Positions 1 to 12,439 of a stretch of 64,000 nucleotides of DNA are shown in pieces. Location: positions 509,806,741 to 509,870,740 of the forward strand of contig NC_057809.1 in assembly GCF_018294505.1 (NCBI RefSeq), written 5' to 3'. The translations under genes were made by a program, and so were the position numbers. Under the pieces are notes generated by a model. The model saw only the letters and a list, made by a program, of their open reading frames with translations, was not told the DNA's origin and did no database searches. This DNA comes from Triticum aestivum (lineage: Eukaryota; Streptophyta; Magnoliopsida; Poales; Poaceae). The stretch's first letter is position 1. Every line of letters begins with the position of its first letter.

Positions 1-929
1 TGCGATGAAGTGGATCTCCGGCGACGGCGAGGTGAAGCGAGGTTGGTGCAGTGGCTCTGGAAGGGGAGAACGAGCGCTCAGGGCTCGATCTGCTCGACGA
101 AGTGGACAGTGGCGGAGCTCCTAGACATGGCAAGGCGACGAGTAGGCGACAGTGGCTGCAGTTACGACGGCGGCATGGTTACGGCGGCGTCGGCCATGGG
201 GGGAGAGCGAGGGAGAGGCGTAGGGGGGCAAAAGAGGTGTCGGGGAGGTCAAGGCAATGAGCACGAGATCATCCACACATTCAGCGGGCTCGGCGGCAAG
301 CAGGTGGAGGCGTGGCGAGCTCGGCGCGCGCGGGCGCTCACCTCCCTGTCTGCCTGGCGGGAGGAAGTAGCTGATTGGTTTGGGCCAGCACAGTGCTGGG
401 CCGCCAGGTGGGCTGCCAGGTGGGTTTGCCAGGTAGGTGCTTTTCCTTTTTATTTTCTTGTTTTCTATTATTCTGTAAACTTTAGGGCTTTATTAAAATA
501 TACCTATGCACTTCCAAAAATCATGAGACTGCTTGTGGCCACTGTTTGGATTATTTCCAACAGCCAACATTTCAGTTCATGAATATTTCAACATTTAAAA
601 TAATATATAAAATTTAATTCCCAAATGCAAATAAGGTATGATTTAATTCAGTGACCGAATGTTGTCCTAGAAAAATGAGAACCATTTTTGACAGAGGTTC
701 TAGACCAAGGCAAAGATGATGAACATTTTAGAAGACATTTCAGGTTCATTGAAAAAGTATTTTAGTAACCCTAGTTGGATTAAGTGGTGCTGGGGGTTTC
801 TGCCATCCCATTTCAAGTTTCTGAGAAATTTTAATATGATGCAACACCAGATGCTAGCTCTACGCATTACCATAACTAGGGATGTGACAATTTCTTCAAT
901 ACTTTGACAGATAACGTGACATATAGAAG
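1..929. other. Unclassified repeat-like sequence
   Basis: A GC-rich stretch (to about 430) gives way to an AT-rich one. The 190-codon open frame at 10-582 is low in complexity, shows no domain I recognise, and overlaps other open frames, so I do not call it a gene. The tail (about 480-900) resembles the 3' part of grass LTR retroelements in style, but I cannot place LTR ends. If CACTA A had the same layout as B, its ORF1 should lie near here; no ORF1-like protein is visible, so A is cut or interrupted on this side. Confidence 0.3.
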
Positions 930-962
930 AATATATATATATATATATAAATATATATATAT
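930..962. repeat. (AT)n microsatellite
   Basis: An almost pure AT dinucleotide run with one AA interruption near its middle. Confidence 0.9.
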
Positions 963-1024
963 GAGATCAGGAAAAAAATTGGATCAACTTGTGCACATCC
1001 ATAATGGGGGCATTCTTGATAAAT

Positions 1025-1712
1025 CCGGACCCTTGACCCCTCGATGACCCTCGACCCTCGACCCCTCAGCGACCCTCAACCCTCTACACTAGTTCACGAC
1101 CCTCGACCCTCGACCCCTCGGCGAACCTCGACCCCTCGGCGACCCTCGACCCTCTACATTAGTTCACGACCCTTGACCGCTCGGCGATCCACGACGCTTT
1201 ACCCTAGTTCCCGACCCTCGACCCACTCATGTCACATTTGTCTTGTGTCAAAGGATTCAATAAAACCATGTCTTCATCATTAGGTGAAAGTAATAGGCGC
1301 ATGATGGTACGAAGCCCTCCAAAGTTATTTTGGGATGGAATCCCAGATAGGATAATTCTCTTTTTGGTACGAAGTTCAGCAAGAGCCTTCCGAATATCGC
1401 TATTTGGAAGGCCTTTGCTGAAATTCGTACCAAAAGGCGGATTATCCTATCCGGGACTCCATTCCAGAATAACTTTGGAGAACTTCTTACCATCATGCCC
1501 CGGTTACTTCCGTCTAATGATGAAGCCATGGATTTCTTCAATACTTTGACACAAGGCAACCTCTCCACCCCTCGGTGTTCCTCGACCCTCGACCCCTCGA
1601 CGACCCTTGACGACCCTCGAACCCTCGGTGACCCTCGACCCCTCAGTGACCCTCGACCCTCTACCCTAGTTCTCAACCCTCGACCCCTTGTCGATCCTCG
1701 ACTCCCTCGTTC
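1025..1712. repeat. GACCCTCGA repeat arrays flanking an imperfect 330-bp hairpin
   Basis: Two clusters of short GACCCTCGACCC-type repeats (1,025-1,225 and 1,560-1,712) flank an inverted repeat at about 1,235-1,562. The arms are about 160 bp with the turn near 1,400, in the words CTTCCGAATATC and GGAAGGCC. The arms clearly align but carry many substitutions. That is why the two strands give look-alike open frames here (plus 1,229-1,549; minus 1,257-1,676). Element B has hairpins at the same place with an unrelated core. Confidence 0.75.
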
Positions 1713-1720
1713 CCTATAAA

Positions 1721-1935
1721 AATTAAGAAGAGGAAGAAGAAGAAAAGGGGTGAAGAATAAAAAAGGAGAAGAAGAAAAATTAGATTTATTAAATCTATTT
1801 TTTCTTCTTCTCCTCTATTCCTTCTTCTTCTTTCTCTTCTTATTTTTTTCTCCTCTTCTTCTCTTTTTTCTCCCCTTTTTTCTCTCCTTCTTTTTCTTCC
1901 CTTCTTCCCTTCTTCCTCCTTCCTTCTTCCTAGAT
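1721..1935. repeat. Polypurine/polypyrimidine hairpin
   Basis: A GAAGAAGAAA-rich arm (1,721-1,790) is followed by a TTCTTCTTCTCC-rich arm with an AT-rich turn near 1,790-1,800. The sequence can fold into a long stem and its duplex form is mirror-like. Equivalent hairpins occur in CACTA B (38,895-39,010, 39,266-39,385, 39,798-39,935) and CACTA C (16,878-16,985). Confidence 0.7.
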
Positions 1936-1965
1936 ACAACTTTTCTAAAAATGTAACTTTTGCCG

Positions 1966-2135
1966 CTCATGTCAAAGTTATCGGGGAGGGGGTATATCGA
2001 CCCCCCTCATGTCGAAGTTATCGGGGAGGGGATATGTCGACCCCCCTCATGTCGAAGTTATCAGAGAGGGGGTATATCGACGCCCCCTCATGTCGAAGTT
2101 ATCGGGGAGGGGGTATATCGACCCCCACCCCCTCA
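1966..2135. repeat. Tandem array of about 40-bp units
   Basis: Four units, each built on GTTATCGGGGAGGGGGTATA then TCGACCCCCCTCATGTCGAA. Each unit holds its own small palindrome (GGGGGT...ATCGACCCCC). The same array, longer, lies in CACTA B at 39,395-39,795. Confidence 0.85.
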
Positions 2136-2329
2136 TAATGCATATATAGCCTCATACATATAAATATAATAAAAAATAATCTAACAAATTAATATAACAA
2201 AAACATGCTTTGAACAAAAAAAATATAATAAATATAATAAAAAACATGCTCTGAACATACATATAGCCACATACATACATTATATACATAAGAACAAAAA
2301 ATTAATTTAATAGAAAATAAACAAAGCCG

Positions 2330-2532
2330 GGGCGGCTAGCGACGGCGGCGACGGTGGTGGCGGTGAGGGCGCCGGCGCGCGGGGGCGGGCCACCGGCAGG
2401 GGCTCGGGCGCGGGGCAGGGGCCGGCGCGGCGACAGTGTGCTCGGGGGTAGGGTGGCACGACGACGGGGACGGGCAATGGCGACAGTGACGATGGGCGTG
2501 GGCGACGGCGACGAGGAGAGGGGCGGCGTGAC
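2330..2532. other. GC-rich low-complexity block, left part
   Basis: GGCGACGGCG-style sequence that continues at 3,250-3,430 after the hAT-like insertion. The matching block in CACTA B is 40,300-40,640. It is open in several frames on both strands because of its composition, not because it codes. Confidence 0.6.
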
Positions 2533-3249
2533 TAGGCCTGGGCATTCGGTTTAACCGAACCGATCGGTTTGGTTCTTCGGATTCTAAAGAACTTCTGTCC
2601 TTTGAATCAACCAACCAATCGGCTCTTAGAAAATGTGGTAACCGATCTTTTTGAGACCCGAACATTCGGTTCGGTCATCGGGTTCAACCGAACACGGCCG
2701 AAGTTAACGACAAGAATTATTTTATAGTTTATTTAATTCCATGCCTGCGCGCCGCTGGACATGCGACAGTGCGAAGTGGGAATAGTAGGATGGCTACATG
2801 CTAGCTTTATACCTTTGCGCGCACTTCCTTCCTCGGTAGCAAGTCGATGTGGTAATAAAAGAACCGTGAATTTACTGGTGTCCAGTGCCCTATGCAGCAC
2901 AACTAGTTTTGTATGGGCTAAATGGTAGAATGATTTTGGGCCATACTAAACGTGTGGGCCAGTAGACAAAACCAAAGAAGTGAAACAAATGTCTAAAGAG
3001 GCTAAGAGCTACATTGGGCCGACTGGGCCAACTAGGCAGGGGCAGCGAGACCACGAAAGAGTCAGTCGTGTTCAGTAAATTCGGGTTTTCAGGTTAATTG
3101 GGTGCGACAACCGAATTTACAAAACTAATTTCGGTTCTACAGTTTTAATGACCAAAATAGAAACCTTTTTTTTTGTTTCATTCAATTCGGCTTCGGTCCC
3201 GGTTCTTTCAGTTCGGTACATCGGTTCTCAGTTAATATGCCCACCCCTA
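2533..3249. mobile_element. hAT-like non-autonomous DNA transposon
   Basis: The left end reads TAGGCCTGGGCATTCGG and the right end, read inward, TAGGGGTGGGCATATTAA. The subterminal parts are rich in GGTTCGGTT and AACCGAA words on both sides. The flanking octamers GGCGTGAC (2,525-2,532) and GGCACAAC (3,250-3,257) match at 5 of 8 positions, and all three differences are transitions, as expected for an aged 8-bp duplication. It interrupts the GC-rich block of CACTA A. There is no transposase-like frame. The hAT assignment rests on terminus style and duplication length. Confidence 0.6.
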
Positions 3250-3454
3250 GGCACAACGACAGGCGCGGGCGACGACGTGGTCGGGGGCAGGGGCGGCGTG
3301 ATGATAGGCGCGGGCGATGGCAACGGCGATGACGAGCGCGAGCGACAGCGACGAGGAGCAGGGCGTCTGCGTCGGGGCAGAGGGCGGTGTCGGCGTCGGG
3401 GAGAATGGGAAACTACTGAAAATTTCCAAAGTGTTGGCTTATATAGCCAGCCTT

Positions 3455-3660
3455 TTAGTCCCGGTTGGTGGCACCAACCGGGACCAAATGTCTCTTTTCA
3501 GCAGCCCAAAGGGCAGGAAGCAGAGACGTTTGGTCCCGGTTGGTGGCACCAACCAGGACTAAAGGGGGGCATTGGTCCTGGTTGGTGCTATGAACCAGGA
3601 CAAATGCACCCCTTTCGTCCCGGTTGGTGCCACCAACCGGGATCGAAGGTCATGTGCTGG
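3455..3660. repeat. Internal cluster of CACTA subterminal-type repeats (element A)
   Basis: Several copies of TTTAGTCCCGGTTGGTGG with its inverse CCACCAACCGGGACC, each a short palindromic pair. In CACTA elements such repeats normally lie next to the termini and bind transposase. Here they lie several kilobases inside the element, exactly as at 40,690-40,960 in B. Confidence 0.8.
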
Positions 3661-3754
3661 AACTGGCGCAGTGCGGTGGGATGTTTAGTCCCACCTTGCT
3701 AGCCGAGAGGGGCTTGGAGTGGTTTATAAGCCCCGCCGAGCCGACTGAGAAGCA

Positions 3755-5370
3755 TATTTCGTATACATAATTTTGGTACTCAAATATAGCATCTATTGTG
3801 ATATATTCGTCCACTTTCTCCATGATTGATTGAATGTTGCTTGATAATCATAAAAAGGATCATTTACTAGTCTTTGGTCTATCTTGAAGAAATGTGTGCA
3901 AAGGCAGTAATAATTGTCAAAATTTCATCTATGAGGCTATCGAGAAGAGTGAAGAAGAGACCTGTGAGATGAAAAGAAGTAACCAGGGGGCTAGCTGAAG
4001 AAGAGAAGGGATCATCTTGTGCTAAAAGTATAGAAGGAGAAGGGCCAAATCAGAAAATTTCAGATCAGAGAGGGGAACAAAATCCCTAGCCGCATAATTT
4101 GATCCCTCCAGGCCTGGCACATCTCATCTCTCTCCCTCTCCCCATCTTCTCCACCTCCGGCCACTGCCGCGGCCAGGCCGGTTTGGCAGCGCGCCACTAG
4201 CACCACTTCATCACCATCCATCCATCCGCATCACCACCTCCCACTAGCCACTCCATCACCCGGCGCCCCACACCACCATCACCCGCTCGAGCGCCCTACC
4301 AGACTATGGGATCGAGGTTGTCTGGTGTCCCATGCGAGCACGCCATCCACCACTTCCACTCCTCCCCCTCTCTTGTTGCTGCTCCTCCCTCTTGCTTCGT
4401 CCTGCTGCTTCTCTTCTTCCCCTCGTCTTCCTCAACTTCTGCTGCTCCCTTCTTCCCCCAAACTCTGCTCTTGCATCTTCCTTCTTCTCCTTGTCCCTAC
4501 TACAGCTACTGAACCACTCCTCCTCTTGCTGTGTCTCTACTGCTCACTGCTCCCCTACTGCTGATCCTTTCATCAACTCTCTCTGCTGCTCCTCTCATGC
4601 TACTATTGCTTCTCCTCTCAACGCCTCCTACTGCTGCACTTTCTCTCCAACTCCCCTGATGTCCAGCTACTCCTCTTCACCAACTTGCTGCAGTCATCTC
4701 TCTCCCTCTCTCTCTCTTTCTCCCTCTCTCTATTCTCTAAATTTCTGTAATCTTTGAGTAGTGTAATGTTCTGAATTGAGATGTGTAGTACTTATAATAT
4801 TCAAATTTCATAAGAGCTTGTAACCTGACGATTGTTCAGTTTCGCACCTGCAAAATATAGTGCATTTTATTATGTGTTTTGACTAGTTGATGTTAGTTTC
4901 TTTTGAAAATATTTGCTAAATTTGATTTGATCTGTGAATTAGTGGTCTGCTAGCATATATGTGTGTTCACCTTGTGTACTAGTTCATTGTACTAGTTAAC
5001 TTCCAGTACTAGTTAACTTTCTATGTGTTTGATTTTTAGTCTTTGTGATAGCTTTGTCTGTGTGACAAATATGTTTGTAATGTGACCCATATCCATTCTG
5101 CTATATGTGTTCATGTCCTGTTGTTCCCTTTGTGTTACTGTTTTAGTTTCTCATGCAATTAAAAATAATACCAAAAAGAGAGAGAGTATAATCTGAACCT
5201 CCCCCTTGCTTTTTTTCATTTACTTTGTCTATTGATTTTCTGGCACTATCTTAGATAGCTTAGGTTTATTTTCCTGCTATCATTACCCAAATCATGTTAC
5301 CTAGCTTTAGCCGAGCGTACCCGCTGATCGCCAAGTCCCTGAGGATAACACGACACTCGCAGTTTGATCA
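3755..5370. other. Stretch of CACTA A absent from B
   Basis: B continues directly from the TTTATAAG motif to the GGGCCT-rich stretch, while A has about 1.6 kb extra here. The part at 4,100-4,740 is CT- and CAC-rich with several overlapping open frames on the plus strand, in the style of a 5' untranslated region or captured promoter. I recognise no protein and no transposon ends. Confidence 0.35.
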
Positions 5371-5379
5371 CCAACCACT

Positions 5380-6135
5380 TCGAGCTCCTCTCTACTACAG
5401 GCTTGCGGGCCGAAATCCACTCCCTATGCCTATGGGCCTACTGGGCCTACCACGGGCTTGCATCCTGGCCCAACTAGCGGGTTTCTAGTCGTATGCAGGC
5501 CTTGGTGGCCCAGTAGGTGGCGTTTTCTTTTTTGTTTTATTTATTTTATTTTGTTTCTACTTACAGCAAAATAGTTACTAGTTTTCTAGTTATTCTTTTT
5601 TGTTGTAGGTAATAAAAATTATAAACTTTCTGTTAGTGCCATTAATTTTCCAATTTGAATAGTTTAAATTTGAATTATTTGAAATTTGTGTGAATCACTA
5701 GTTTGTGATTAATTTTACTATAAAAATAGATTTTTGAGTGATTCTTTTTCCTGCTATTTAATATTAATGTGTTTTATCATTATATTCAAAAATAGTTTTT
5801 GTTATTTTAGTTTCTAACAAAAAAACTTTATGATAATTATTTTTGCTATTATAGTTTCTAACAAAAAAGTTCTTTATGAAAATTCTTTTTGCTTATAATG
5901 TTTTGAACAGAAAATACTTTGATAATTTTAGATGCATAAATTTTATATAATTTTAGTTTCAATAATACTAGAGGTTTATAAAAGCTTTTTAGTTGATTCC
6001 TTTTGCTATTAGAGTTTCATTAAAATTTTCTAGTTCATTGTTTTTTCTATTAGAGTTTCATTAAAGTTTTCTAGTTTATTATTTTTGCTATTAGAGTTTC
6101 ATAAAAGTTTTCCAGATCATTCTTTTTTATATTAG
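5380..6135. other. GGGCCT-rich then AT-rich CACTA interior
   Basis: The stretch matches 41,030-41,990 of element B in order and wording: first GGGCC-rich, then the words CATAAACTTTCTGTTAGTGCC or close variants and AATTTGAATAGTTTAAATTTG. No gene is seen. Confidence 0.6.
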
Positions 6136-6139
6136 TTCA

Positions 6140-9100
6140 TTCTTTGAGCTAAATGACCCTGAAATTGAAAAGCACTTCAGATGAACTCTAAAGAGGTTCA
6201 AAATAGGCATGGTATCATCATTTCACCCACATAGCATGAGCTAAAAAGTTCAGAGGGTTACGGCAAAAACTGGAAGCACTTCATGTACAAAATGGGCAAT
6301 CTCTTTCGAAGTATCAAGGTTTCGGAAGAAAACTCATCTGTTACAAAGGGATTTCATTTTTTCGAACTTATTTGAACTCCAGACTTTTTGTGTGTTCAAA
6401 ACGAACCATTCAAATCCACATCATTAATTTTCAACCCTTTCTGACTTCATTTGTTATTTTTCATGCATTTACTAATTTTTTTGAGCTAAATGACCCTAAA
6501 ATTGAAAAGCACTTTAGACGTACTCTGAAGAGGTTGAAAATTGGCATGGTATCATCATTTCACACACATAGCATGTGCTAAAAAGTTGAGAGGGTTACGG
6601 CAAAAACTGGATACACTTCGTGTACAAAATGGACAATCTCTTTCGAAGTATCAGGGTTTCAGACGAAAACTCATCTGTTACAAAAGGGATTTCATTTTTC
6701 GAACATATTTGAACTCCAGAGTTTTTTGTGTGTCAAAATAAACCATTCAAATCCACATCATCAATTTTCAACCCTTTCTGACTTCATTTGTTACTTTTTC
6801 ATGCATTTACTATTTTTTTGAGCTAAATGACCCTGAAATTGAAAAGCACTTCAGATGAACTCTGAAGAGGTTGAAAATTGGCATGGTATCATCATTTCAC
6901 CCACATAGCATGTGCTAAAAAGTTGAGAGGGTTACGGCAAAAACTGGATGCACTTCGTGTACAAAATGGACAATCTCTTTCGAAGTATCAGGGTTTCGAA
7001 TGAAAACTCATCTATTACAAAGGGATTTCGTTTTTTTGAACTAATTTGAACTCGACACTTTTTGTTTGTTAGGAATGAACCATTCAAATCCACATCATCA
7101 ATTTTCAACCCATTCTGGTTTCATTTGTTATTTTTCATGCATCTACTAATTTTTTTGAGCTAAATGATCCTGAAATTGAAAAGCACTTCAGATGAACTCT
7201 GAAGAGGTTGAAAATTGGCATGGTATTATCATTTCTCCGACATAGCATGCGCTAAAAAGTTGAGAGGGTTACAACAAAATCTGGCTGCACTTCGTCTACA
7301 AAACGGACAACCTCTTTCGAAGTATCAAGGTTTCGAACGAAAACTCGTCTGTTACAAAGCGAATTCATTTTTTTGAACTTATTTGAACTCCAGACTTTTT
7401 GTGTGTTCAAAACAAACCATTCAAATCCACATCATTAATTTTCAACCCTTTCTGACTTCATTTGTTATTTTTCATGCATTTACTAATTTTTTTGAGCTAA
7501 ATGACCCTAAAATTGAAAAGCACTTCAGACGAACTCTGAAGAGGTTGAAAATTGGCATGGTATCATCATTTCACCCACATAGCATGTGCTAATAAGTTGA
7601 GAGGGTTACGACAAAAACTGGATACACTTCGTGTACAAAATGGACAATCTCTTTCGAAGTATCAGGGTTTCAGACGAAAACTCATCTGTTACAAAAGGGA
7701 TTTCATTTTTTGAACATATTTGAACTCCAGACTTTTTGTGTGTCAAAATGAACCATTCAAATCCACATCATCAATTTTCAGCCCTTTCTGACTTCATTTG
7801 TTATTTTTCATGCATTTACTATCTTTTGAGCTAAATGACCCTGAAATTAAAAAGCACTTCAGATGAACTCTGAAGAGGTTGAAAATTGGCATGGTATCAT
7901 CATTTCACCCACATAGCATGTGCTAATAAGTTGAGAGGGTTACGGCAAAAACTGGATGCACTTCGTGTACAAAATGGACAATCTCTTTCGAAGTATCAGG
8001 GTTTCGGACGAAAACTCATCTATTACAAAGGGATTTCATTTTTTTGAACTTATTTGAACTCCACACTTTTTGTGTGTTAGGAATGAACCATTAAAATCCA
8101 CATCATCAATTTTCAACCCTTTCTGGCTTCATTTGTTATTTTTCAAGCATCTAGTAAATTTTTTTGAGCTAAATGACCGTGAAATTGAAAAGCACTTCAG
8201 ATGAACTCTGAAGAGGTTGAAAATTGGCATGGTATCATTGTTTCACCGACATAGCATGTGCTAAAAAGTTGAGAGGGTTACAACAAAAACTGGCTGCACT
8301 TCGTGTACAAAAGGGACAATCTCTTTCGAAGTATCAGGGTTTCATACGAAAACTCGTCTGTTACAAAGCGATTTCATTTTTTTGAACTTATTTGAACTCC
8401 AGACTTTTTGTGTGTTCAAAATGAACCATTCAAATCCACGTCATAAATTTCCAACCCTTTCTGACTTCATTTGTTATTTTTCATGCATTTACTAATTTTT
8501 TTGAGCTAAATGACCCTAAAATTGAAAAGCACTTCAGACGAACTCTAAAGAGGTTGAAAATTTGCATGGTATCATCATTTCAGCCACATAGCACGTGCTA
8601 AAAAGTTGAGAGGGTTACGGCAAAAACTGGATACACTTCGTGTACAAAATGGACAATCTATTTCGAAGTATCCGGGTTTCACACGAAAACTCATCTGTTA
8701 CAAAAGGGATTTCATTTTTTGAACATATTTGAACTCCAGACTTTTTGTGTGTTCAAAATGAACCATTCAAATCCACATCATCAATTTTCAAACCTTTCTG
8801 ACTTCATTTGTTATTTTTCATGCATTTACTATTTTTTCATCTAAATGACCCTGAAATGGAAAAACACTTCAGATGAACTCTGAAGAGGTTGAAAATTGGC
8901 ATGGTATCATCATTTCACCCACATAGCATGTGCTAAAAAGTTGAGAGGGTTACGGCGAAAACTGGATGCACTTCGTGTACAAAATGGACAATCTCTTTCG
9001 AAGTATCAGGGTTTCGGACGAAAACTCATCTATTACAAAGGGATTTCATTTTTTGAACTAATTTGAACTCCACACTTTTTGTTTGTTAGGAATGAACCAT

Positions 9101-11060
9101 TCAAATCCACATCATCAATTTTCAACCCTTTCTGGCTTCATTTGTTATTTTTCATGCATCTACTAATTTTTTTGAGCTAAATGACCCTGAAATTGAAAAG
9201 CACTTCAGATGAACTCTGAAGAGGTTGAAAATTGGCATGGTATCATCATTTCTTCGACATAGCATGCGCTAAAAAGTTGAGAGGGTTACAACAAAAACTG
9301 GCTGCACTTCGTGTACAAAACAGACAACCTCTTTCGAAGTATCAAGGTTTCGAACAAAAACTCGTCTGTTACAAAGCGAATTCATTTTTTTGAACTTATT
9401 TGAACTCCAGACTTTTTGTGTGTTCAAAACAAACCATTCAAATCCACATCATTAGTTTTCAACCCTTTCTGACTTCATTTGTTATTTTTCATGCATTTAC
9501 TAATTTTTTTGAGCTAAATGACCCTAAAATTGAAAAGCACTTCAGACGAACTCTGAAGAGGTTGAAAATTGGCATGGTATCATCATTTCACCCACATAGC
9601 ATGTGCTAATAAGTTGAGAGGGTTACGGCAAAAACTGGATACACTTCGTATACAAAATGGACAATCTCTTTCGAAGTATCAGGGTTTCAGACGAAAACTC
9701 ATCTGTTACAAAAGGGATTTCATTTTTTGAACATATTTGAACTCCAGACTTTTTGTGTGTCAAAATGAACCATTCAAATCCACATCATCAATTTTCAACC
9801 CTTTCTGACTTCATTTGTTATTTTTCATGCATTTACTATCTTTTGAGCTAAATGACCCTGAAATTGAAAAGCACTTCAGATGAACTCTGAAGAGGTTGAA
9901 AATTGGCATGGTATCATCATTTCACCCACATAGCATGTGCTAATAAGTTGAGAGGGTTACGGCAAAAACTGGATGCACTTCGTGTACAAAATGGACAATC
10001 TCTTTCGAAGTATCTGGGTTTCGGACGAAAACTCATCTATTACAAAGGGATTTCATTTTTTTGAACTTATTTGAACTCCACACTTTTTGTGTGTTAGGAA
10101 TGAACCATTCAAATCCACATCATCAATTTTCAACCCTTTCTGGCTTCATTTGTTATTTTTCATGCATCTACTAATTTTTTTTGAGCTAAATGACCGTGAA
10201 ATTGAAAAGCACTTCAGATGAACTCTGAAGAGGTTGAAAATTGGCATGGTATCATCGTTTCATCGACATAGCATGTGCTAAAAAGTTGAGAGGGTTACAA
10301 CAAAAACTGGCTGCACTTCGTGTACAAAAGGGACAATCTCTTTCGAAGTATCAGGTTTTCATACGAAAACTCGTCTGTTACAAAGCGATTTCATTTTTTT
10401 GAACTTATTTGAAATCCAGACTTTTTGTGTGTTCAAAATGAACCATTCAAATCCATGTCATAAATTTCCAACCCTTTCTGACTTCATTTGTTATTTTTCA
10501 TGCATTTACTAATTTTTTGAGCTAAATGACCCTAAAATTGAAAAGCACTTCAGACGAACTCTAAAGAGGTTGAAAATTTCCATGGTATCATCATTTTAGC
10601 CACATAGCACGTGCTAAAAAGTTGAGAGTGTTACGGCAAAAACTGGATACACTTCGTGTACAAAATGAACAATCTATTTCAAAGTATCAGGGTTTCGCAC
10701 AAAAACTCATATGTTACAAAGGGATTTCATTTTTTGAACTTATTTGAAGTCCAGACTTTGTGTGTGTTCAAAATGAACCATTCAAAGCCACATCATCAAT
10801 TTTCAACCCTTTCTGACTTCATTTGTTATTTTTCATGCGTTTACTAATTTTTTTGAGCTTAATGACCCTGAAATTGAAAAGCACTTCAGATGAACTCTGA
10901 AGAGGTTGAAAATTGGCATGGCATCATCATTTCACAGACATAGCATGTGCTAAAAACTTGAGAGGGTTACAGCAAAAACTAGATGCACTTTGTGTACAAA
11001 ATGGATAATCTCTTTCGAAGTATCAGGGTTTCATATGGAAACTGGTCTGTTACAAAAGGC
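6140..11060. repeat. Higher-order tandem array, about 15 units of about 337 bp
   Basis: Units start with GAGCTAAATGACCC near 6,146, 6,483, 6,820, 7,157, 7,494, 7,828, 8,166, 8,503, 8,839, 9,174, 9,511, 9,844, 10,184, 10,519 and 10,855. Every third unit carries the diagnostic GACCCTAAAATTG (6,483, 7,494, 8,503, 9,511, 10,519), which gives a superunit of about 1,008 bp. Other variants recur every sixth unit, for example GACCGTGAAATTG at 8,166 and 10,184 and TTCTTCGACATAGC-like words at 7,240 and 9,252, which gives a second level of about 2,017 bp. Repeated 69-codon frames at 6,372, 7,383 and 9,400 are by-products. B has only a degenerate trace (about 42,000-42,105). Confidence 0.9.
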
Positions 11061-11137
11061 ATTTCATTTCTTCACATGTAACTGTAGTGATATTCTAGAT
11101 CAAAGGCATCATCATAATAGTTGTGGACAGAAAGTCT

Positions 11138-12107
11138 TCACTTTTTCTTCGCTTGTGTCCTTTTCTTATTGCGTCGTAACCGTGGATATTCGTCATCGCT
11201 TAACATGGTGCTTGGGTCAGCCTTGACATTGAAGGGAGGAATTTCGTGAAACTTTTCATAATCTTCAGACATGTCTGTCTTGCCCTCCAATCCCATGATA
11301 TCTCTTTTCCTGAAAGAACTATGTGGCGCTTTGGCTCATCGTATGATGTATTCACTTCCTTATCTTTTCTTTTTGTCGGTTTGGTAGACATGTCCTTCAC
11401 ATAGAAAACCTGCGCCACATCATTGGCTAAGACGAACGGTTCGTCTGTGTACCCAAGATTGTTCAGATCCACTGTTGTCATTCTGTACTATGGGTCTACC
11501 TGTACCCCCCTCCTGACAGATTGACCCATTTGCACTTAAACAAAGGGACCTTAAAATCATGTCTGTGGTCAAGTTCCCATATGTCCACTATGTAACCATA
11601 ATATGTGTCCTTTCCCCTATTGGTTGCTGCATCAAAGAGGACACCGTTGTTTTGGTTGGTGCTCTTTTGATCTTGGGCGATCGTGTAAAATGTATTCCCA
11701 TTTATCTTGTATCCTTTATAAGTCAATACAGTCGAAGATGGTCCCCTGGACAACGAGTACAGCTCATCAGAAACAGTGTTGTCACCTCTGAGATGTGTTT
11801 CCAACCAACTGCCGAAAGTCCTGATGTGTTCACATGTAATCTAGTCGTCACACTGCTCCGGGTGTTTGGAGCGCAGACTGTTCTTGTGTTCATCGACATA
11901 CGGGGTCACCAAGGTAGAGTTCTGTAAAACTATGTAGTGTGCTTGAGACCAAGAATGCCCGTCCTTACATATTATTGAGTCCCCTCCAAGCATGCGTTTT
12001 CCAGCCAGTCTCCCCTCATACCACGATTGAGGGAGACCAATCTTCTTAAGGCCAGGAATGAAGTCAACACAAAACCCAATGACATCCTATGTTTGATGGC
12101 CCATGGA
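11138..12107 (-). pseudogene. TNP2 transposase C-terminal remnant (element A)
   Basis: This minus-strand stretch aligns along its length with the C-terminal third of the transposase in CACTA B. It includes the DUF4216-type segment with INGNTFYTIAQDQ and KDTYYGYIVDIWELD and ends in the same lysine-rich tail. Small frame lesions split it near 11,490 (GGGYR end) and 11,300. At 12,105-12,112 it is fused directly to the N-terminal remnant by a deletion corresponding to about 43,112-45,342 of B, with the four bases TTCC common to both sides of the junction. The catalytic TNP2 core is therefore gone and the product cannot act as a transposase. Confidence 0.9.
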
Positions 12108-12267
12108 GATGCTTCCTGTCAGAGTAAGACTTCGTATTCCCACATATAGGGCATGGACAGCACATAAAACCATTCTGATTGTTTTCCTCAGCCCCTTCGA
12201 GAAAACTACGCACACCCTTAATGTACTCGGAGGTGTGCCTGTCACCGTACATCCATTGCTGGTTCAT
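12108..12267 (-). pseudogene. Transposase N-terminal zinc-binding domain remnant (element A)
   Basis: The frame starts MNQQWMYGDRHTSEYIKGV and keeps the MCCPCPICGNT metal-binding motif of the transposase-associated N-terminal domain found on plant CACTA TNP2 proteins. It corresponds to the first 50 or so residues of the gene in B and is cut by the internal deletion. After the junction it runs into foreign frame and stops. Confidence 0.85.
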
Positions 12268-12439
12268 CTGCGTGCATTATATATAATTAAGTGTGTTAAA
12301 AACCATTACAGAACATCATGAATAGATAAGTGACCAAATTAATAGAAGTTCATCATCACATTAAAACCAAAGTACATACATAGTTCTCATTGAATAACAT
12401 ATAGCTCTCCAGAGCATCTAATTAAACCATACATTGAAA

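Noticed and set aside
1083..1100. CACTAGTTCACG as possible left terminus of CACTA A
   Set aside because: It is one variant of a repeated word (CTCTACCCTAGTTC) in the GACCCTCGA array and is not followed by an A-rich terminus.
1229..1676. Two look-alike proteins on opposite strands
   Set aside because: Caused by an inverted repeat; no conserved domain, both arms degenerate.
6372..9609. Repeated 69-codon plus-strand frames
   Set aside because: By-products of the 337-bp tandem unit; only some units keep the frame open.
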